From Hydrogenophilales bacterium (GTDB lineage Bacteria > Pseudomonadota > Gammaproteobacteria > Burkholderiales > Thiobacillaceae): a stretch of 45,012 bases of DNA. The DNA is taken from the NCBI GenBank assembly GCA_024636775.1, contig JAGXGP010000128.1:1-45012 (forward strand), given 5' to 3'. Numbering within the stretch: position 1 is the stretch's first letter; every line of letters begins with the position of its first letter. A program made the position numbers and the translations under genes. Under the pieces are notes generated by a model, which did not search any database, was not told the DNA's origin, and worked only from the letters and a program-made list of their open reading frames with translations. Positions 23,201-32,355 of this stretch are shown here, one piece after another.

Positions 23201-25176
23201 GCTCCACCGCGAACCAGAGTATTCGTAGGTGGATCGTTGATGAGCTTGAGGACGATCATCCATTTATTTCGGCTCATGGTAGTTGGGATCGTCTCGCCCC
23301 ATTTGCACAAGTTGACAACACCATAAAAGAATCCTTGGTGGTTGCAATCACCGATAAAACGACTGCGGCCGTAGACTATAAAGTATGCGGCCTTATTGCA
23401 GCGCTTAAGGACCCCAGGCTTAAGTCCTTCGCAATTCAGAAAGTGAAAAGTGCTGACGCTGCATGGTCACAGGCTTGGTACCTTGACGCGCTCCTCAATG
23501 GATGGCCATTAGACCAAGACGTACTGGATCTTGTGGCTGAGATTCGGGTCTGGCCTGATGAAAAGTTGGCCGAGCTGGTGACTCTCCTTCCCAAAATTCT
23601 GACCAATCGTCAAGAGTGCAGAAGCCGCCTATTAGCTTTGCATCGATCACAGAAATCTCATCGCTTGCATGCTTACCCCCATATTTTTGCAGAGATAGGA
23701 TGCGATTCGACTGACCAAGAAGTTGTCGACGAACTGGTAAAGGCTGCAAAATCAAACCGTTCATGGGGGGGCTCCGAATCGCTAATACGCAAATTCAGCG
23801 CCAATCCGTCGGTTCAAGCTTTGGCCCGCGAGCGTCTGCTCGAACGAGCTCCCCCGCTCTTTGCGATCGCTGACGCTTACTCCCACGTTCAGGACCTTCG
23901 TGCGAATGTGCTTAATCGAATCGGCGCGTTGCCGACTTCGCTACGTTACATTCTTGCGGAGGTCGCGAGCATTGAAGGTGGCCATCACGACGTTATGGCA
24001 GAACTTCTGAATCGCTATGACTGGGAAGTGGACGGAGATTTGAAAGTTCTCTTTTCGATTCGGTATTGCGAGCATCTGAAGTCATCGAAGGGCAACGCCG
24101 CGAAGGCAATTGAGACGTTACTGGCAGACGTACGTTCGGTGGGGCCGGATTATGAGGAGCGTCGTGCAGCGGCTGTGGCTGGTCTTATAACGCTTGGCGC
24201 CATGATGGAGTTCGGTAAGCTTCGCGAGGATAACAAGCCATTGACCATTATTGTCGGGAAGTACGATCAAGCGAGTGGCGCCCTCTTAGAGCTTATCGCT
24301 CGAAGGTGGGATGAGTTGAAATTGCAGCTCGGTGAAGATCTGGTCAACCGGATTGGGCGGCACTCTTCGATGGAAACCGTATGGGACTCTCTTGCCCCAT
24401 TCCTCGTGTGGAACGATCGGTTGCGTCAAGAGTTCGTCAGCTATTGCGAGCTAGCCCATGCATCCCTTGGTATTCCATCCTTGAGAGCATTAGCGCAAGA
24501 ACGTCCCAATAGTGAATTGCTTGAAAGTCACTGCTTGCACGCCGTTGAGTACATACATCAGTCAAATGGGCGCTCTCCTTGGGCTGCCAATGCACTGGCA
24601 TTCGAAGCGGCATACTTCCTGCGCGATCAATTTGGCGGAAAGGCTGACATTTCTCGCCGCCTGCATGATGTCTTCGCCATGCGGCGTGATGCAGAGAGCG
24701 CGATGATGCTTGCAATCTACAATCCTGAGCATCACGCTTTGGGTACGCTGAACGTTTCCCCTCTAGAGCTTGGGACTCAACATCACTCATGGGCTGTCGC
24801 TTGCACCGTCTCATCCGCCAAACAAAATAGTGCTGAGTTCGTCGAAGTCCTGCGCGCGATGATCAATCGTGACGCACATAGTCTGTGGGACTTTCAGGCC
24901 TACACGAATATTGCCGTACTGGAGCGACTTTCTCGCGAACCTGAAGCGTTAGCGATTATTGTGCGCGCTCTGGCTGGTGAAGTTACGAACAGTGAAGCGG
25001 CCAGCCTGCCGCGTTACCTTGCGTCGATTACACCATTCGATGAAGCCACACTCCTCACTCTTCGAAGTAAGTTGGACTTTTTTAGCCGCAGAATAGGTGT
25101 GGTTGTCGCTGGGTACGATGCACTCGCAGATGAGATCCGGCCCATTTCCCATTCACTGTTGGATGCGCTTCGTTAA
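20275..25176 (+). CDS. Mrr-like nuclease-NACHT NTPase-C-terminal repeat protein (bacterial NLR-like, putative antiphage)
   Basis: N-term GQAQQGIDIF...DTWQAKRYKKY (PD-(D/E)xK-like D...QxK); Walker A LLGNAGTGKSTVL; NACHT-type Walker B ILLLVDGLDEW; FVHASLEEYLSA; long helical-repeat-like C-term. Confidence 0.88.
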   Translation: MIPITTMNSPQLSTSIQAPPDCVPAMGPIETVSQVLPFGELTWENFERLCHRLASQDNEVEHSARYGLAGQAQQGIDIFARKKNGKYDTWQAKRYKKYLPSQLKSAATAFLKGNWVARSETLFIAVQASLSDTKIQDEIETQTKRLKKKGVLLVVLGGEELSRRLHAYPHLVHDFFGRSWTKAFFGDAVNQDLLATLDGAEIASVRKQLAQVYQTQFHLLDSGAIESNDSLIGSDIERERGLLARFTRPDIQVRELRDATATSAPHDSADMGNASRDNQAQRESVRLNKGVERIRRIPIAAWLTQSDQLALLGNAGTGKSTVLRCIALDLIGDQAGLPEIASRWGNLIPIYISFAKWARAAEHAGGQIGLKDVVRSSLQPLLTTPDLVGLLDRAINEHRILLLVDGLDEWSNEQAARTALQTLLTFVGTHRIPVVVTARPRGLNRIGAIPSNWSIGTLAPLSADQQRMLVLRCLGLTVKEETSATAIRDHSLNHVAERFFRELKRESGLATLAEIPLLLVSLLALAMRRITLPKQRAQALEQLIDILLEVHPQSRATAAGDVQARFNVAGDIEVRKGAIAALAFASRLEGGDAGYPTSRAKEKIREFLADPHTAFPPDKAIQAANEILAVNAETIGLLVEKGPSEIGFVHASLEEYLSAIHIQSWQLETLVSFIRDNATNARWRNVIGNLVAITRRPTEIDQLVEAIESVETDVLGETARNQLLTDIAFSPSKMSSTTATRLGLSSIALVEGSGAVSERTDILSSVLNGTNHPILGPILLDRVLTWAPKSLDYTEQLFEVLGTWDQAPDLLSTLKRGLTEQTRWSQRSAARAMAKVFGGNKEVQQWLIGILNGVTDLQTTGAAIEALVIGWPSADGLEQAIADAGASLKPSLRLVAIWALAKLGQHNEGHLSELLEMLGEPSVLDYWDRPLAAEALSTAWSNHPTVIEHCIRSVQRYGVRRRTLDREMSIDFLLGCSTANQSIRRWIVDELEDDHPFISAHGSWDRLAPFAQVDNTIKESLVVAITDKTTAAVDYKVCGLIAALKDPRLKSFAIQKVKSADAAWSQAWYLDALLNGWPLDQDVLDLVAEIRVWPDEKLAELVTLLPKILTNRQECRSRLLALHRSQKSHRLHAYPHIFAEIGCDSTDQEVVDELVKAAKSNRSWGGSESLIRKFSANPSVQALARERLLERAPPLFAIADAYSHVQDLRANVLNRIGALPTSLRYILAEVASIEGGHHDVMAELLNRYDWEVDGDLKVLFSIRYCEHLKSSKGNAAKAIETLLADVRSVGPDYEERRAAAVAGLITLGAMMEFGKLREDNKPLTIIVGKYDQASGALLELIARRWDELKLQLGEDLVNRIGRHSSMETVWDSLAPFLVWNDRLRQEFVSYCELAHASLGIPSLRALAQERPNSELLESHCLHAVEYIHQSNGRSPWAANALAFEAAYFLRDQFGGKADISRRLHDVFAMRRDAESAMMLAIYNPEHHALGTLNVSPLELGTQHHSWAVACTVSSAKQNSAEFVEVLRAMINRDAHSLWDFQAYTNIAVLERLSREPEALAIIVRALAGEVTNSEAASLPRYLASITPFDEATLLTLRSKLDFFSRRIGVVVAGYDALADEIRPISHSLLDALR

Positions 25177-25450
25177 ACGTCGCGCCCAATGTAAAGGCTG
25201 GCGAATGAGGGACGCGATCAGCTTTACGTTTTGATTCCGGTGGAATATTCCATACCCGTTAATGGCCGGTTTGGCCGAGTGCCGGACATTTTTCTATCAA
25301 CCCGTCAGATGGCTTGGGGTCGGCTGGAGTCATTGAAAGCATGTTCCAGTTATTTGGCACATGCTATATCCAGTTAATTGTTAGGTAAGAAACTATCGCT
25401 GGCTTTCAAAACGCATTTCGCCACATCAACTCCCCTACCAAGGGCCCTTG

Positions 25451-26353
25451 TTACCTAACAAGATACTTCACCCCAATGCCCAGCAGCACACTTGCCAGCA
25501 AGATACGCAACCAGCTTTCCTTGAAATGTCGGCTGATGTGCGGGCCCAGAAAGGCGCCTGCTACGGTGCCGATCAGCATGGGAATCAGCAGTCCCCAATC
25601 CAGCTGTACGCCCATGGCCATGTAGTTGGCAATGGAGGCCGACGAGCTGATGAAAATGGCCAACGCTGCCGTGCCTGCCACCACAAACATGGGCAGGCGC
25701 AGCACCATGGCCATGAACGGCACCAACAAAAAACCACCGCCCACACCCAGGGCCGAGGCGAGGGCGGCAATGGTGAATCCGGCCGCAAATGCAGTGGCGG
25801 GACGATATCCAAAGACCTCTCCACCAAACTCGAACTCAAGGCGACGCCATGACCAGGGTCGGCGCTGCACGCCTACTGAGCAAGTTGGCGCACCTTGAAG
25901 TACCAGACCTTCGAAGGCGGCGGATGCACGGGAGGAAGGGCCTGACAATTTGCTGGACCGGCGCAGGGACCACGCTAGTTGCGCAGCGATGAACAGCACC
26001 AGAATCGCGAACGCAGGTTTGAATTCGGAGAGGTCGGCCAGGTAATGCATGGATAAACGGCTACCCACCAACGCACCCAGCAAGCCACCCGTTGCCAGGA
26101 TGAATCCCAGCCGGAGCACGACGCGGCACTGCCGCAGGTAATGGGGTACAGCGATCAGTGGGGTGGCCAGGGTGAGTACCTGAGCCATGGGTTTGACCTG
26201 ATTGGCGTCGGTGAGTCCTAACACGGAGATCAGACCAAACGAGGCCAGAATCCCCCCGGCCGCCCCCACCAGCGAAAACACCAAGCCGACCAGTCCGCCC
26301 CAGGCAAACGGCAGCAACAGATCTGGCCAAAGTGTTGTCAGTTCGATGGGCAT
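25451..26353 (-). CDS. TauE/SafE family sulfite exporter-like permease
   Basis: SLVGAAGGILASFGLISVLGLTDANQVKPMAQVLTLATPLIAVPHYLRQ; GVGGGFLLVPFMAMVLRLPMFVVAGTAAL. Confidence 0.88.
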   Translation of the reverse strand: MPIELTTLWPDLLLPFAWGGLVGLVFSLVGAAGGILASFGLISVLGLTDANQVKPMAQVLTLATPLIAVPHYLRQCRVVLRLGFILATGGLLGALVGSRLSMHYLADLSEFKPAFAILVLFIAAQLAWSLRRSSKLSGPSSRASAAFEGLVLQGAPTCSVGVQRRPWSWRRLEFEFGGEVFGYRPATAFAAGFTIAALASALGVGGGFLLVPFMAMVLRLPMFVVAGTAALAIFISSSASIANYMAMGVQLDWGLLIPMLIGTVAGAFLGPHISRHFKESWLRILLASVLLGIGVKYLVR

Positions 26354-26386
26354 GCTTGCCTTCTTATTTTGGACGAAAAAATGAGA

Positions 26387-26638
26387 TCAGAAAATATCGT
26401 CGGGCAGGTCGTTGTGCGAACCGTCACAAAAGGGTTTGGTTTGGGTGTGCTTGCAGTTGCACAGCCAAACAGTGGTTTTCTCTTCGACTACAAACGACAC
26501 GGGTTCCATATCGGTGCCTTCGTGCGAGCCGTCACAAAACGGTTGCGTCATCGAGCGACCACACGAACACCACCAGTATTCACCGGGTTCGAGTTCAAGT
26601 TCGGCGGGGTTTTTATCAAAAACAACGGGTTCGGACAT
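26387..26638 (-). CDS. Dual CDGSH iron-sulfur domain protein
   Basis: WWCSCGRSMTQPFCDGSHEGT and WLCNCKHTQTKPFCDGSH. Confidence 0.95.
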   Translation of the reverse strand: MSEPVVFDKNPAELELEPGEYWWCSCGRSMTQPFCDGSHEGTDMEPVSFVVEEKTTVWLCNCKHTQTKPFCDGSHNDLPDDIF

Positions 26639-27122
26639 GCTGGACTCCTGCGTTTAAAGCGACATTCTAGCCGCATCGGTGCGCCGGAAGTCCGTACAGT
26701 TTGTGTGTCAATTGGGTTGGGGTGGGGTGTGGCTTGTGTATGCACGCTACAAAAGAGTCTGCCATTCAATGGTGCAGCGCTCCCACGTAGTGAGCGCTGG
26801 CGCGTGCATCATGCTTCACAACCCGGTTTCGGCATCAGCAGCGCAATGCGAGCGCCATCGGTACACCGGAGTCGAAAATGTCTGTTCATTTCCCTTGTAC
26901 CCTTTCAAAGACACATGGTGATCCTGGTCACACCATGCTTATGGATTGTGATGGGCCATGACCCTATTTCCTTACCCAATGAATGATTGGCCTCGGCAGG
27001 CATTGCTTTAACTCGCAATAAGCATCTGTGCGACGCACTCCACGGTGGCATGTCCTACACTGAGCGATGCGGTCTTCACCGCGTTCGTCTACACCTATAG
27101 ACCCGACTGCCAAGGGAGCTCA

Positions 27123-29111
27123 ATGTCTGATTCGCCCGAAGAACGCACGTCGCCTTGGCGTGTCCAGATCAACCCGCCGGTTTTTATCCTGTCGGGCGTT
27201 TTTACCTTGGTGTTCGTCGGGCTGGCGGTGCTTTACCCCGACGCTGCAGCGGGGCTCTTCACAGCCACGCAGGACTGGGTCACGCATTCGGCGGGCTGGT
27301 TCTATGTGATCTCCGTGGCGGGCTTTCTGGTGTTCGTGGTGGCGCTGGCGGTATCGGGTTACGGCCGCATCAAGCTCGGCCCCGACCACAGCGAACCCGA
27401 TTACAGTTACCTGTCCTGGTTTGCGATGCTGTTTTCGGCGGGAATGGGTATCGGCCTCATGTTCTTCGGCGTAGCCGAACCGGTCATGCATTTTGTCAGT
27501 CCGCCGGTCGGTACCGGCGAGACGATCGCGGCGGCGCGCAACGCCATGCGGATCACCTTGTTCCATTGGGGCGTGCATGCCTGGGCGATTTACGCGGTGG
27601 TGGCCTTGTCGCTCGCCTACTTCGCCTATCGGCACAACCTGCCGCTGAAGATCCGCTCGGCGTTCTATCCGCTCATCGGCGAGCGGATTTATGGTCCGAT
27701 CGGCCACGCGGTCGATATCTTCGCCGTGCTCGGCACCTTGTTTGGCGTGGCGACTTCGCTCGGCTTAGGCGTGATCCAGGTGAACGCGGGCCTGAACTAT
27801 CTGTTCGATGTGCCCGCCACCATCGGCGTCCAGATCATCCTGATCGCGGTGATCACGTCGATTGCGACGCTATCGGTGGTGCTGGGTCTGGACGCCGGCA
27901 TTCGACGCCTCTCCGTGTTTAACGTTGTGCTCGCGGTGCTGTTGCTGTTCTTCGTCCTGGTGACCGGACCGACGGTATTCCTGCTGCAGACGCTGGTCCA
28001 GAACACCGGCATGTATCTGTCGAACCTGTTTAGCATGACCTTCAATCTCTACGCCTACGAACCGACTACCTGGATCGGCGGCTGGACCTTGTTTTACTGG
28101 GGCTGGTGGATCGCATGGTCGCCCTTCGTCGGCATGTTCATCGCGCGCGTTTCGCGCGGCCGAACCATTCGCGAATTCGTCGTCGGCGTATTGCTCGTGC
28201 CGGTAGGATTCACCTTCATGTGGCTGACGTTTTTCGGCGACACCGCACTCCACATGATCCTGATCCAGCACATTGGCGACCTCGCCGATGCGGTGGCGGC
28301 GGATACCTCGGTTGCCCTGTTCAAGTTCCTGGAGCACCTGCCATTTTCTGGTATCACCTCGCTGCTGGCGACGTTGCTGGTGGTCACGTTCTTCGTGACC
28401 TCGTCAGACTCGGGTTCGCTGGTGGTCGACATGCTGACCTCGGGCGGGGAAGAAGAATCTCCGGTATGGCAGCGCGTGTTCTGGGCTGTGGTGGAAGGCG
28501 TGGTCGCTGCCGCGCTGTTGCTTGCCGGGGGATTGCAGGCATTGCAGACCGCGACAATTGCCAGCGCACTGCCGTTCACGGTGATCATCATCCTGATGTG
28601 CTGGGGGCTCGTCAGGGCGCTGCGCATCGAGTCGGTCAAGCGCCTGAGTCTGCGCCGGGCGGGAGTGGCATCGAGAGGACTACAGGCAGGCCAGAGCTGG
28701 CAAAGTCGCTTGCACAATGTGATCCACCAGCCGAGTCGCACCGAGGTCGACCGCTTCGTCCAGGAGGTGGTCAAACCCGCCCTGGGCGAGGTCGTCGGCG
28801 AATTGAAGCGGCAGGACAGAGACGCGCGCACCGGCGAAGACCAGCAAGGCCGGGCCTGGATCGAAATTGTCCACGGCGACGAGATCGATTTTTTCTACTC
28901 AGTCCATCCGCGTCCCTATGAATCGCCTTCGTTCGTGTTGCGCGACACCCGGGCTCGCCGCGTCGAGGCGCTGAAATATTACCGCGCCGAAGTCCATCTG
29001 CGCGAAGGCGGACAGGATTACGACATCATGGGATGGAGCGCCGACGAGGTGATCAACGATGTCCTTGATCAGTACGAACGACACATGCATTTTTTACAGG
29101 CGGTCCGATGA
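27123..29111 (+). CDS. BCCT family betaine/choline/carnitine transporter
   Basis: PPVFILSGVFTLVFVGLAVLYPDAA; MGIGLMFFGVAEPVMHF; FYWGWWIAWSPFVGMFIARVSRGRTIREFV. Confidence 0.96.
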   Translation: MSDSPEERTSPWRVQINPPVFILSGVFTLVFVGLAVLYPDAAAGLFTATQDWVTHSAGWFYVISVAGFLVFVVALAVSGYGRIKLGPDHSEPDYSYLSWFAMLFSAGMGIGLMFFGVAEPVMHFVSPPVGTGETIAAARNAMRITLFHWGVHAWAIYAVVALSLAYFAYRHNLPLKIRSAFYPLIGERIYGPIGHAVDIFAVLGTLFGVATSLGLGVIQVNAGLNYLFDVPATIGVQIILIAVITSIATLSVVLGLDAGIRRLSVFNVVLAVLLLFFVLVTGPTVFLLQTLVQNTGMYLSNLFSMTFNLYAYEPTTWIGGWTLFYWGWWIAWSPFVGMFIARVSRGRTIREFVVGVLLVPVGFTFMWLTFFGDTALHMILIQHIGDLADAVAADTSVALFKFLEHLPFSGITSLLATLLVVTFFVTSSDSGSLVVDMLTSGGEEESPVWQRVFWAVVEGVVAAALLLAGGLQALQTATIASALPFTVIIILMCWGLVRALRIESVKRLSLRRAGVASRGLQAGQSWQSRLHNVIHQPSRTEVDRFVQEVVKPALGEVVGELKRQDRDARTGEDQQGRAWIEIVHGDEIDFFYSVHPRPYESPSFVLRDTRARRVEALKYYRAEVHLREGGQDYDIMGWSADEVINDVLDQYERHMHFLQAVR

Positions 29112-29147
29112 GCAGCACGAGCGGATTGACACTTCAAGGAGACCCCA

Positions 29148-30323
29148 ATGCCGACATCAAACGTGCGCAATACTTACCTGCGCGGCGCCCTGTTATCCAC
29201 GCTTTTGGCCAGCGTTGCCCTGGCGGATGGCGCTTGGGCAGTCGATCTCGGCAACGGTTTTCGGCTCGGTGGCGCGTTGCGCTACAACTACACCTACAAG
29301 GACTGGGACCCCAAATACAATGACACGGGTCTGATCGATTTCGATACTGCGCGTATCGATGCAGGCTATGACAACGGGCCATGGCTGGCATCGGCCCAGT
29401 ACCGCTATTACCGTTATCGCGGCGGCGCCGATACCCATTTTCTGCATCACGCCTGGGTGGGATATCGGCTCAATGACGAGACGCAACTGCATGTCGGGTT
29501 GAATCCGATTCCTTTTGGCATCACGCCGTTCGCCTCGCACAATTACTTTTTCTCGATGGCGTATTACGTCGGTTTGGAAGACAGCTACAACCTGGGCGGA
29601 AAATTGATTCATCGCAACGGGCCGTGGGATCTGCAACTGGCTTACTACGTCCGCGACGGTGGGCATTGGAGCGGCGACAGCGAAAGCAGCGCCCGTTACA
29701 CCTTCAACGTCGTCGAGAACGGCGCCGTGCGCAACAGCGAACGCGATACTGTGGTGGGCCGGGCAGCCTATACCTTCGGCAAGGACACGGAGCAATCCAG
29801 CGAGTTCGGCGTGTCCTTGCTGTCCGGGCGCCTGCCGAATGCAGGCACCGGCCGCGATGGTTCTCGCCGCGCGGGTGCGGTGCACTACAAGGGCGATTAC
29901 GGGAAGTGGGGCGTCATGTTGCAGGCGACGCGTTACGTGAACAGCGTCGAGAACCCGCCGGGTCAGGACCGCAACGTGGTGATCATGGGTGCGTACGACT
30001 TCCCCTATGCGGTGGCGGCACGCGCCAATCTGTATACCACCAACCTGAGCTATCGCGTCGGCGAATGGGGTCCGCTACGCGACATCACCGTCTATGCCGA
30101 CTACAGCATGCTCTCCAAGGATGCCGCCGGATTTCGCGACAGCCAGCAACAGGTGTACGGCGTGTCGTTTACGCCAATTGACAAGGTGTTTGTCTACGTC
30201 GATTACCTGCGGGGCCGCCAGCATCCGTATATCGGCCCCAACTTCAGCACGGGTCTGGCCGCAGGCGGGACCGACGATTCCTGGCACGACCGCTTCAACG
30301 TCAACGTGGGCGTGTATTTCTGA
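29148..30323 (+). CDS. Outer-membrane porin
   Basis: Signal peptide then GNGFRLGGALRYNYTYKDWD; beta-barrel-like alternation, C-terminal NVNVGVYF. Confidence 0.85.
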   Translation: MPTSNVRNTYLRGALLSTLLASVALADGAWAVDLGNGFRLGGALRYNYTYKDWDPKYNDTGLIDFDTARIDAGYDNGPWLASAQYRYYRYRGGADTHFLHHAWVGYRLNDETQLHVGLNPIPFGITPFASHNYFFSMAYYVGLEDSYNLGGKLIHRNGPWDLQLAYYVRDGGHWSGDSESSARYTFNVVENGAVRNSERDTVVGRAAYTFGKDTEQSSEFGVSLLSGRLPNAGTGRDGSRRAGAVHYKGDYGKWGVMLQATRYVNSVENPPGQDRNVVIMGAYDFPYAVAARANLYTTNLSYRVGEWGPLRDITVYADYSMLSKDAAGFRDSQQQVYGVSFTPIDKVFVYVDYLRGRQHPYIGPNFSTGLAAGGTDDSWHDRFNVNVGVYF

Positions 30324-30353
30324 TTCGGTACGCCCACTGCGTTCGCAGAGCGT

Positions 30354-31610
30354 TCAGCGATTTCCCTGCGGGGCCGCGGCCTCCTCATCCGGCGTATCGG
30401 CCAGCAACACGAGGGCTTCGGGCGACGTCCGCACCATCAGCGTGAACGGCGCATGGTCCTCCATCGGCGTCGGCGGCGCCTGCCGGATGCGCAGCAGCAC
30501 GAACGTCGACAACAGCAGAAGTGTGACCGCGTAATACACCGGCAGACTGCTCGGACCGAAGCCCGCGATCAACAGCCCCACGGCTGCAGGGCCCACGGCA
30601 GCGCCGATGCCATGCAACAACAGCAGACCGCTAATACCTTCCAGGCTTTCTTCCGGGCGGAGGTGGTCGTTCAAGTGCGCGACGCTGATCGAATAGACGC
30701 TGAAGGCGAGTCCGCCGAACAGGAAGCTTGAGATCATGAGGCCGGCCATTGATTTAGGCGCCGCCGCCATCGAGATCAGCGCGAACATCGACGCCGCTGC
30801 CGCGACCAGCGCCAGCACCCGCCGCCGGTCGACCCGGTCGGACCAGTGTCCAATCGGCCATTGCAGGGCGGCACCGCCCAGTATCGTGGCCGCCATGAAA
30901 CTCGCGATCCCCGCGGTGTCGAGTCCAACGCGCTGCGCGTACACAGGTCCCATGCCCCAGAACGCGCCGATCACCAGCCCAGATGCGAGCGCGCCAGCAA
31001 CCGCGGCTGGTGACGAAGTATAGAGAAATCGTAAACCGAGGCGGGGGGTCTTGACTGGCAGCGGCTGGGCGATGCTGGTGAACGCGATGGGCACGAGGCC
31101 TAGTGACAGCAGAATGGACGCTATCCCGAACAGCGTGAATCCCGATGGATCTGCCCAGGTGATGAGCACCTGTCCGAACGCGAGTGCGAGCAGGGTGACG
31201 GCCATGTAGGCCGCAAACACTTGTCCGCGCCGCGCATTCGGCGTTTGTGCGTTGAGCCAGCTTTCGATAACGGTGTAAATTCCCACGAGACACGCGCCGG
31301 TAATCACGCGCAAAATCAACCAGACCGCGGGCTCGATCACGAGGACATGCAGGATCGCCGTCGTGGCGGCGATAGCGGCGAACATGGCGAATGCGCGGAT
31401 ATGTCCAACACGCCGGATCAGCCCCGGGCAAAAGAACGTGCCGGCGAAAAAACCCACGAAGTAGGCGGACATCACCAGCCCAATCACGGAATCCGAAAAC
31501 CCGGCCAGACCCGCGCGCAGGGCAAGCAGGGTGCCGAACAGCCCACTGCCAATGAGCAGGATGCCGATACCGGTCAGCAAGGAAACAATGGGAAATAAGG
31601 TGGACAGCAT
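30354..31610 (-). CDS. MFS transporter
   Basis: Probable start MLSTLFPIVSLLTGIGILLIGSGLFGTLLALRAG; multiple TM segments, GQVFAAYMAVTLLALAFGQVLI; GHWSDRVDRRRVL. Confidence 0.9.
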   Translation of the reverse strand: MLSTLFPIVSLLTGIGILLIGSGLFGTLLALRAGLAGFSDSVIGLVMSAYFVGFFAGTFFCPGLIRRVGHIRAFAMFAAIAATTAILHVLVIEPAVWLILRVITGACLVGIYTVIESWLNAQTPNARRGQVFAAYMAVTLLALAFGQVLITWADPSGFTLFGIASILLSLGLVPIAFTSIAQPLPVKTPRLGLRFLYTSSPAAVAGALASGLVIGAFWGMGPVYAQRVGLDTAGIASFMAATILGGAALQWPIGHWSDRVDRRRVLALVAAAASMFALISMAAAPKSMAGLMISSFLFGGLAFSVYSISVAHLNDHLRPEESLEGISGLLLLHGIGAAVGPAAVGLLIAGFGPSSLPVYYAVTLLLLSTFVLLRIRQAPPTPMEDHAPFTLMVRTSPEALVLLADTPDEEAAAPQGNR

Positions 31611-31782
31611 GTGCGGCGTGCGCGGGAGTTTAGTGGCCTTCACTATCGACCATATCGTGGGATTGATCAAACAGGGTGATCAACCCGGACGACCGTTGCG
31701 CCTTGCTCGGGCGAGTCATGGCGCGTCCGGCTCGGTATCCGGTGGCGATGACTTTAATTGTAATTGTGACGTAAACCGGAAT

Positions 31783-31829
<47 letters not shown>

Positions 31830-32355
31830 AATGAAAGCAAGAAGTTAACTCTTTTATAAACAAAGTATAGCGCCAACCGGCATCACGCAATAACCGGAAA
31901 AACGCTACGGTTTTGAGCAATGCTGGCAACTTGGGTCACGATTTGGTCACATGAGACAACTGGAAACGAATTTGCCGTGTGTGTTCGGCTGCTTGTGTTA
32001 TTCGCGTGTTTAATGGCCATGGAAGTCGTTGGATGTCTTAGTGGAATGGCGGATTAACAGACGAAACATCATCTAGTCAGCCTTTATAAGTCAATGATTT
32101 GTCTATCCCGCACATTGATATTTTTCGCCAGAAAGCTTGAAAAACAAGAACAGAACTTTGAAGTGTTTACGATTTGGCTACGCACTGGAAATGAAGCCTG
32201 CAAATTTAACTAAATTCGTCGAATAAATTTACAGTCGCATTCCATCTCATGAAATAGTTCATAAACAATCAATCAGTTAACCGTTGCGCATGTAAATTGC
32301 TTAACTGAAGCGGTAGTGCATCAGATATACACATAACTTAAAATTCTTAAAGGGG

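Noticed and set aside
25378-25461. Inverted repeat TTGTTAGGTAA / TTACCTAACAA flanking the TauE 3' end
   Set aside because: 11-bp arms separated by 62 nt, one arm being the coding end of TauE; insufficient evidence for an insertion boundary or terminator.
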